DNA of 64,000 nt from Myrica gale. Lineage: Eukaryota > Streptophyta > Magnoliopsida > Fagales > Myricaceae. A program made the translations under genes and the position numbers. Positions within the stretch are counted from its first letter, which is position 1, and every line of letters begins with the position of its first letter. The notes beneath the pieces were generated by a model. The model did not search any database and was not told the origin of the DNA. It was given only the letters and a program-made list of their open reading frames with translations. Positions 56,465 through 64,000 of this stretch are shown piece by piece. The stretch lies in assembly GCA_963930655.1 (NCBI GenBank), contig OZ005601.1, positions 27,838,921 to 27,902,920 on the forward strand. Reading direction: 5' to 3'.

Positions 56465-58062
56465 TGCTTAATTATTATCTTTCTCCGTTTCGAAGTGAAA
56501 TTTGTGGAAATGAACGAAATGAATTTAGTCAAAAAAGCATGTGCGATCCTGGACAAGGTCGTAGAATTTTCATGGTGTACAGCTGGTTTATTTCCATTTT
56601 GGAACTTCTGAGCATTTGCGGCTAAGCTACTTAGCTTTTTTATTCCCAAGTAAACGTAAATTTATTTCACAATATTAGAGTTACAGTAGAGCTGTATAAC
56701 GTGAAATTTATTTCACAATATTAGATTTACAGTAGTGCTGGATACAACGGACATTTGAGGTTGATTACAAATTCGAGGAGTATAAGACTTATTACAGCAA
56801 CATCCAAGGCCCTAAGGGCTATATATATACCAATAGGCCATAAATATTTGATTTCGGCTATAAAGGTCTCGTACAGATAAATTAAAAGGCTCGTAATTCT
56901 TAAACGGGTCAAAAGACTTAGGAGATTTTCGTTTTGTAAAAAAATTATAAGATTTTTAATATGTTAAGAAAATTGTGAATATTTATGTAGATTGGATTTT
57001 TATTAATTTTTATATAAAAATTAGTGAAATTTTTTAAAGATATTTAAATTTTGTTGAAGTTTGTAAAAAGTTGTAGAAAAAGATGATTTGATGTAATTGT
57101 TTAATAAAAAATATTAGAATTTGGTGAAAAATATGGAGAGAGAATATTTGTTATAATTTTTTTAAATGTATTGAAATTTGTGTAAAAAAATATTGATGTT
57201 TGTGTAAGAATTTTTAAGATTTTAAATATTTATTTTATAAATTTTGTTAAATTTTATTATATTTTAAAATATTTTTACAAACTAACAGACTTTCATATAA
57301 AAATTTAAACCTGCCACACAGTACGGTTTCAGTACCTGAAAAATGAAGTGGGCAAAAAAAAAAATATAAGTGCACGCCTCCCCTGAAGAGTTGCTTTTGG
57401 AAGATAGGTGTCGTAGGAGATTCCTCTAGGTACTGCAGGGATATTAATGCAAGACCAGCTGCTTTCAATGGGCAATGGGGCTTAAATCGTTGGCTGGCCC
57501 CTTTTAGACTTCAATTCCATACGGGAGTTTGTAAGAGCCCAAGGAGAAAGAAACTAATCTACGTACAAGTACTGGGGCTTTTCTTTAATGAAAGAGTTTT
57601 TCATTTGGCAGAATACTCTGCGTGCCATTCGTTGGGGACTGATCTTTTCTTCTTGTAGAACATTCTACGGGTTGCTCAAGGAAATAATTGCAAGAGGGAG
57701 TACTAGTGTTGCTCATAGAGATAATGATTTTGATAAGCAGGGTCATGATTGATATTGTGGTGTGATATTAACGCGTGTTTGGATCTTTCATGACGGCCTT
57801 AAATGCCTTTGATATTCTTTTGAAGTACCCTAAGACAGGACATGCCTCATTTCTTAACACAAGTTTCTCTTTAATAAAGAGTACCCAACTAAGTTCTTTC
57901 TCTAAATTCAAAACTTCTATAATGGTGTCGGTTGAGACTTCATAAATGAGACTGCCCAGCGGACCAGTTGTATCCCCTTTTGTACGTCCATGGATCATGT
58001 TAAGATCTAATATCATAATTAAGGACCATTGTCGACAGATAGTAGAGCTTAAATTATTGGCT
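56465..58062. other. Intergenic DNA, no gene seen
   Basis: A ~50-bp tandem repeat of TTTATTTCACAATATTAGA..TTACAGTAG lies at about 56659-56740. The open frame at 57768-58016 (minus) matches nothing I know. Confidence 0.5.
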
Positions 58063-58252
58063 TTAATGCACGTTTTTAAGCCAGAGAAGTAAACTTCCTA
58101 GTTTTGGCACTAAGATGATCAGGACTTGCCTAATTAATTGGCACAAATTATCTCCTAGGTAATGCACGTTTTTAAGCAAGAGGAGGAGAAGTTAACTTTC
58201 TAGCTTTGGCACTTATAAGATCAGGACTTGCCTAATTAGCACAAATTATCTA
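58063..58252. repeat. Diverged tandem duplication of about 95 bp
   Basis: TAATGCACGTTTTTAAGC.., CTTTGGCACT.. and ATCAGGACTTGCCTAATTA.. occur in the same order in two adjacent copies that meet near 58160. Confidence 0.85.
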
Positions 58253-58967
58253 GCTCCTTCCTAAAGCGTAAATCGGCATTACCTATTGTCTCTTCAACAG
58301 CACTCCTTTAATTATGTCTCACAAATAAGCTCTCGGTACTTTGTCCTTTCCTATTATGCTCGAAAGGTCTTGTAAATCGGCATCCTAAGAGCTCATTTTA
58401 AGAGAGATCAGGGTTCAATTATTAGGTCTAATGAACATTTTTTGAAAAAGAAAAGGCAAACTTACTATTTTAGGACACCAAGATCCGGACATACCTCATT
58501 TGTAACACAAATTCTCTACTTAATGAAGACTATCTAACTTGAAAATTCCTGTTCGTGACGGCTCTTCTTCGATGAGGTGGGTTTAGTTCGCAGTTTTCCT
58601 TTCCTAGTACTGTTGCAGAGTGGTGAAGCAAAGGGTGAGATGTCAGTCATGTTGGTTAATAGTCTTTAGTCAGAACCAAACAGAACAAATAAAAAATAAA
58701 AAAGCCTCTCAAAATATAGTTGGGTTTTCATTAAAACAACGAAAAGAAGTAGGTTTCAAGTTGATGGAAAATGACGAATTAAATTAATCGAACAAAGTGT
58801 GCAAGAGACTATCATGAGACTGTCGGTCAGCTCCCAGTTCCATATGGGAGAAAAGAAAATTGCTTATGCTTCCCATCAAAATAGAAACACGAATTCGAAG
58901 GGGAATTTGGTTTTGCCCATAAAAGGGAGAGGGTGAAGGAATAATATTGTATTCTTTCAGACCGGGA

Positions 58968-59148
58968 TCCCCTGCAATGTGACCGAATTAATTCGATGAG
59001 AGAAAAAGAGTGGTAGGTTCTGTCCAGGACACACATTTGCTCGGGCAAGAGGGTCCTGTTTGGGCAAGTTTGAGTTTTGGGTAGGACTCACAACTCTCTC
59101 TCACCGAATTGCTCTTATAATTCGATCGACCGAATTACAGGAGATCTT
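58968..59148. repeat. Imperfect inverted repeat
   Basis: GATCCCCTGCAATGTGACCG..AATTCGATGAGAGAAA (58968 on) pairs with the reverse complement of 59085-59148 (TCTCTCTCACCGAATTGC..ATTCGATCGACCGAATTACA). Weaker pairing continues outward to about 58905 and 59210. It could be an old foldback element; no target duplication was seen. Confidence 0.5.
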
Positions 59149-59259
59149 CATCCATATTCCTTCCATCTCAATTCAAGCGGCTGCTTGCTATGCGCTTTTA
59201 TGGAGGTCATATAAATACCTCCTCTTCAGTCTCTTCATGCACCTCTAATAATTATTATG

Positions 59260-61302
59260 ATATTTTTTCAAGTCTGGATTAGTTTTATTTGCTACGTGAA
59301 ACATCCACTGACATCTAATGGATGTCAGACAGCTCTGCAAATTCATGAGAACTACATAGAACACTATGCAAGGACCGTCTGGCACAATTAAGTGAATTCA
59401 AAGCCGCAAGCCAGCAGCGGTAGTATTCCTCCTCTCTTCTCCTAACTCCTAAGAACACTTGCAGCAGTATTTTTTTTTTTTTAAAAGTACCTCTAAAATT
59501 TAAGAAACAAACCGGCACAAAAATTAAACCAACACATCATAAAAACAACCAAAGACAAAACAAATACTAAAATAAACTGTTACCTAAGCAGACAAGGAAT
59601 AATCACTTCCTAGAAACCAACAATTAATGGATTTGGAATATTTTTTTTGCGTATGCGTATAGAAGTACGCAAATATAACTTTAAGAAAATCCTTCTGAGA
59701 TTCCTCGAGGGACTCGGGCTTTAACCATCGAGCATTATAATAATTTTTCTCCAAAAACTTGCCCAAGAAAAAAGGGTTGTCACCACAAGGATGGTCGACG
59801 GTCGTCCTAGGGATCATCCTCAACATTCCTATGCTAGAACACTTGGTCGAATATTATCCCAAATCCCAATTAGAATTGAACTAACGGGAATAAAACAAGA
59901 GTATTGCAGCAGGACAATATAATTAAGTATATATAAAAAGATTACTCTTAAACAAGATTAAGGGCTATGAACTTTCCCCTATCATCGTCCCTTTTACTCA
60001 TACCTAAAAAGTATAACAAGTTGTCGCGAAAAGGAAGAGGAAGTGATTTAAGTTTGTCGATCACCCAAGCATTTTCCTGAGAATTCGAATGCTTCACAAC
60101 TTCTGGACTTGCGCTTTACTTAGAAGTGGTCCAACTGAATATATGACTTTCTTTTTAGTGAAACGCCCTAGCAAGCTCAGAGCCTCAGATTGCGCGAAAT
60201 CCATGTTTCCATCAATCTGTCCCGGTTTGTTTGTGCTGACAAATCATACAGCATATGGGGCCCCTAGATTCACCCTTTTGTATTAAATGTGGTACATCAC
60301 ACGAGACCCCTTTTGCATTTGTCGAACTCTCCAGTAGCTAACTTCCGTGGTTGGCGAATTGATCTGTTCCTGCATTTATGAACCAATAGCTACCCACATT
60401 TAAGGACTAATATCTAGCCGAGAATATCTGCTCCTCTTTAATTTCTTGTGAATTTAACGCTAAAGGAGAAGCGCAAAAGAAAAAGCGGGGAGGAAGACAC
60501 ATTGAGTGCCAAAAGGCCGCAACTTGCATTTAGTGAGGCATTTGGTTTTTTGTTTTCTTTTATGCTTGTACTCCTTCGATTTAGGATTGGGTTTGTCAAT
60601 ATTACAGACACGTGACATCATCCAATCAAATGCCCTAGGATGAGGCTTTCTACTCTAGCAAAGGGACAAGTTTGCACGTTGTTGGACTTCAGTGAACACC
60701 TTAAGTTCCCAAGTCGGCCATTAATTTCGACGTGGCCCTACATGCCCACCTAACCACGATACAGAAACTCCCTCTATTTTTTTTTTCTGTATTTGTTTTC
60801 ATGATCTTTACACTTTCCACCATTTTCTAGCTCTGTTCACAAACCCTTTCGCCTTTTTGTTTCATCACGCCTTTATGAATCAGAGCACACATCCTAAAGA
60901 CCCGTTAAAGGCCCCTCAAAAAGCTTGCCCAGTCTCTAACTCAAGAAACCATTCTCCCTGTTGTTTATTTTATTTTACTAGTCATAAATAGCCCAAGAAA
61001 AATCAAATCCAACTGCTAAATCTTATAGCACATCACCCCGCATTTACTTCCCCATGTTTCCACCTCTCCTCATTGTCTCTTATAATGATTCTTAACCTTC
61101 ATATGCAAGCCAAACCGGCCAGCACCACATCATTCAAAATTGTTTTTTTTAATATGTTTCTGCAGACAATCTTTTTTGTAGTTCGTACCACGCATTAAAT
61201 CTCAACCTTGAACTTACTCGCTTGACAAGTCCCCCTCCCTCCCCACTTTCCTTCTCGTTGGCTTCTTGCTTTCTTGCTTTCTATATTTTACAGTCCGGCG
61301 AG
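59260..61302. other. Intergenic DNA and upstream region of the IDA-like gene
   Basis: No gene supported. A TATA-like CATAAATA at 60983-60990 is the best core promoter candidate, 313 bp before the IDA-like start codon. Confidence 0.45.
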
Positions 61303-61539
61303 ATGGGTAAAAGACACCTAGCTCTAGTGTTATGGTGGCTCTTGATTATCGCGGTCGCGGTTAGCCAGACCCATAGCGCCAGGCACAGTCAAGTTTTCCA
61401 GGTGAAGCCTAAGTCTCAGAATTCACTTTCACCAAATAATTTTTTGGGGTTCTTGCCAAAAGGAAGGACAATCCCATCTTCAGGCCCTTCAAAGAAGCAC
61501 AACGACATCGGATTACAAAGCTCTGAGCGATCACCATGA
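61303..61539 (+). CDS. IDL: IDA-like (IDL) secreted peptide precursor
   Basis: A 78-residue precursor starting MGKRHLALVLWWLLIIAVAV, a strong signal peptide ending around SQTHSA (residue 26). A variable middle follows, then the conserved EPIP-type motif GFLPKGRTIPSSGPSKKHN at 49-67, matching the IDA consensus PIPPSAPSKRHN. It then ends with DIGLQSSERSP. The first ATG that gives a signal peptide was chosen; an in-frame upstream ATG at 61222 would bury the leader. IDA/IDL peptides are cut out of the precursor and sensed by HAESA-type receptor kinases, controlling abscission, lateral root emergence and some defence responses. The motif differs from IDA at Pro-Ile (Thr-Ile), Pro-Ser (Ser-Ser), Ala (Gly) and Arg (Lys); several such changes occur in known IDLs. 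A single exon, as usual for the family. Confidence 0.88.
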   Translation: MGKRHLALVLWWLLIIAVAVSQTHSARHSQVFQVKPKSQNSLSPNNFLGFLPKGRTIPSSGPSKKHNDIGLQSSERSP

Positions 61540-64000
61540 AACGGGAGCTTTGATCACCATGAAAGGGCCTATAGATAGAGTGATATATATACCTCTTACA
61601 TCCTTTTGTTCACTAAGCGAACTCAAATTGACGGGTAATCTATATATATGTACTTTTCTTTTTTGCTGTTTTCCCCACTTTTAGTTTGGCTGTAAGGGGA
61701 AAAACATGTTCAAGGAGCTGTAATAGTTTATCTATATGTGGTGGTCTCCTCCTTGGCCATAAGGGAATCGTGTGGTTTTTCACCTAGCATGCATACATAG
61801 TTCGTTAAGGTAGTTCGTTAAGGTGGAATGAACGATTTCTAGCTTGTCTAGAAACTTCTGTGAGGGAAAGAGAACATGCAAAATGTTCAGGTGTGAAATC
61901 CCAACTTCTTTTTTGGTAAAAAGAAACCTGAATTTCCTTCTTGACAAAGAGCACTTGATTATGATAATGCAGATATTCATCGAACACCCAGTTCGCTGTT
62001 CATATTTTATGAACAAAAAGGTAAATGATAGCAGACATTGATCATCATGGCAGTGTGTGGTAAGCTGATCAAGTACTACTAGGACCCAATAATCACATCG
62101 GTACGTACTGGCCGTCTGAAGTTTCGATGTGTGAGATCGATCGAGCCTAGGAAATGTTGGTCATGATGAGGGTCACCGTACATTCTCATGAATTTTGGAG
62201 AGGTAACGTGTGGCCTCATTTACTGTCTATGATTTGATTCTGCTTTTCAACTATTCTTGTACGGGCTTGATACCCTATTCTATTCTATAGCTCCACCGAT
62301 TTTTCACCCTCCACGTTCTTCAACCATGTTGTTTTGAATCCTCTCATACTATTCAGAGAACTGATGAAACGTTTGTCCGCCACGTTTTGTATATGTGTAA
62401 ACCAGCTTTGACTGGTTAATATTCAGAAAACTTATCTCCTTATAATGTTCTCAACTGCTGGATAGTTAAGCTATCTCAACTTATGCGCTGAATTCAGGAC
62501 CTCTTTGGGACAGTGACAGCCATGTCAATGTGAGGCCCCAAGAGAGAGAGTTCATTCCCAAAAGAAACACCTAAGGTCAAAGGTTGTTAGCATTAGAAGT
62601 TTTGGATTTAATATGGAGGGAAACTTCAACCCCGTGTAGATGAACAAAGAGGACCAAGAAATGTCTCTTCCAATATCAGAAACGGAGAACCCTCCCGACA
62701 CCGCAATTTCTTCTGGGTACACATATATTGGGTACTGTGGGCTGTCGATAGAGAGATAAAAAGAGAACCATTTTGCGTGACATGACTCTCAGTTCCTATA
62801 TATCCTCTAGAAGTATAAGAGCTAGCATTTCCGATTAACTCATTTCTCAAGATTTAATCCTGCCTAACGACCCCAAAAATAGTAAAAAATCAGGCCCCGA
62901 TACTTCGTGGTTCGAATCTTTTTAAGGAGCAGAATAAAGATTATAACGCCTTTCATCAGTAATACTACACTCTACAGCAGTGCTTAGTTGACTGCAATTT
63001 TGTTTTAAACCTAATATATATTGCGGAATTTTTTATACGTAATCATGCAAAACAAATTGGTCCAAATTTTGTATTCTCAATCGTGTATGCATGCAACTTT
63101 AGATGTTTTTTTTCTTATAATAATTAGACAGGAGTTGAATATTGCAGCAAATTAGATCAGAGAATACTACTGCCATTAATGTAACACAGGACAATTGACG
63201 TGGCCGCAGAGTTTGAAATTTGTAGCTGCCTTTCACCGTCTGAGAAAATAACCAGACGAGATTTTACTCTGCCTCTATCATTTCGAATAACTAATACCCA
63301 CCACTTTATCCAAACTGAGAATCTCTCTCTCATGCTGCCTGATCGGACCCAACCTTTTGAATGAGCAGCCGCTGAAGGCAATTTTTCGACGCAGCAGCCT
63401 CTTTTGTTATTTTTTTTGGCACCAGTACGTGGGAAATAATCCCATTCTTTAAACTTTTTATCAGTCTTCGTTCCATACAATTTGCTTTCATATTCATATT
63501 CCACAATTCACGACGTTCGTCACTAATGAGTCTATATCTCTAATCACAGTCCTTTCTTGCTGCAAAATTATCCACGGATTCCCGGAAATATGTCGGGCCA
63601 GTAGAAACTGTCCGATTTATTATTTCTTGCGACATCCTGACTCGACAACTTGGGATAGACAATTATTAGCACCAACAGAAAGAGAACGAAGATGAGATCC
63701 CGGTCCCTCAAAGCAGCACTAGAAGAGCCACATCTATACCAAGCCAATGTCACCCTTACATCAGCTTCAGTAGCATTTCCAATGGTACGGCCTCTATCCC
63801 AGGACTGGACAGAGAGAAAAAAAAAAGACTCCCATTTCCCTCCCACTGCGATATTCCGAGCAGAAATTTCTTTATCCCGTTAGCAAAAGGCGAAGGACAA
63901 AACAACCGACCCATCATTCCATTGCTTCCAAAGCGACAAAAACACAATTTGGAGGAAACGCTTCCTTTACTAACAGCCAAGAAAAGCAAGTTTAGGAATC
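61540..64000. other. Intergenic DNA, no gene supported
   Basis: Open frames at 63157-63504, 63568-63846 and 63756-63989 (all minus) have no family I recognise. The 63568-63846 frame has a hydrophobic helix (LIFVLFLLVLIIVY). They may be exons of a gene continuing beyond the window or chance frames. Confidence 0.45.

Noticed and set aside
63157-63989. Possible minus-strand gene at the window end
   Set aside because: Several overlapping frames without recognisable domains or clear splice sites; it cannot be supported without sequence beyond the window.

Overview
The window is nuclear DNA of a flowering plant, most likely a eudicot; the species cannot be fixed from the sequence. Host genes have short exons with GT..AG introns or are plant-specific single-exon families (G-type lectin receptor kinases, a U-box/ARM ubiquitin ligase, an IDA-like peptide). 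Intergenic DNA is AT-rich and full of plant transposable elements.

Host genes. (1) 10.5-15.8 kb, minus: six-exon NSR-type nuclear speckle RNA-binding protein, 257 aa, with a 3.8-kb first intron. (2) Three G-type lectin S-receptor-like kinase copies, all minus: a truncated and interrupted pseudogene (28.7-30.5 kb), an intact 796-aa gene (32.9-35.3 kb) and a copy with a 1-bp frameshift at the kinase APE motif (48.2-50.6 kb). (3) A U-box/ARM E3 ligase (45.8-47.0 kb, minus) with W-box cores upstream. (4) An IDA-like secreted peptide precursor (61.3 kb, plus).

Mobile DNA dominates the rest. Element ends and target-site duplications (TSDs) were read directly: two TRIM retrotransposons (3.2 and 16.7 kb); a solo LTR (52.5 kb); an 8.3-kb Mutator-like element (19.96-28.2 kb) with 0.3-0.4-kb inverted repeats, a FAR1-type transposase and a disabled GRF zinc-finger gene; a Mutator-like family starting GGGGTAAACTCATAG (17.6, 30.7 and 39.1 kb); a hAT-like family starting TAGGG(C/T)TG with 8-bp TSDs (29.4, 44.4 and 53.8 kb); and several MITEs.

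The most striking theme is host-gene capture. A 2.6-kb hAT-like element with a perfect 8-bp TSD carries four correctly spliced, open exons of UDP-glucose:glycoprotein glucosyltransferase. A 2.0-kb Mutator-like element with a perfect 9-bp TSD carries a kelch-protein 5' end facing what looks like a seed-type promoter plus signal-peptide start. An inverted-repeat element at 40.9-43.0 kb carries two exons of an IST1-like ESCRT gene. Gene-carrying elements of at least two superfamilies therefore sit within about 40 kb.
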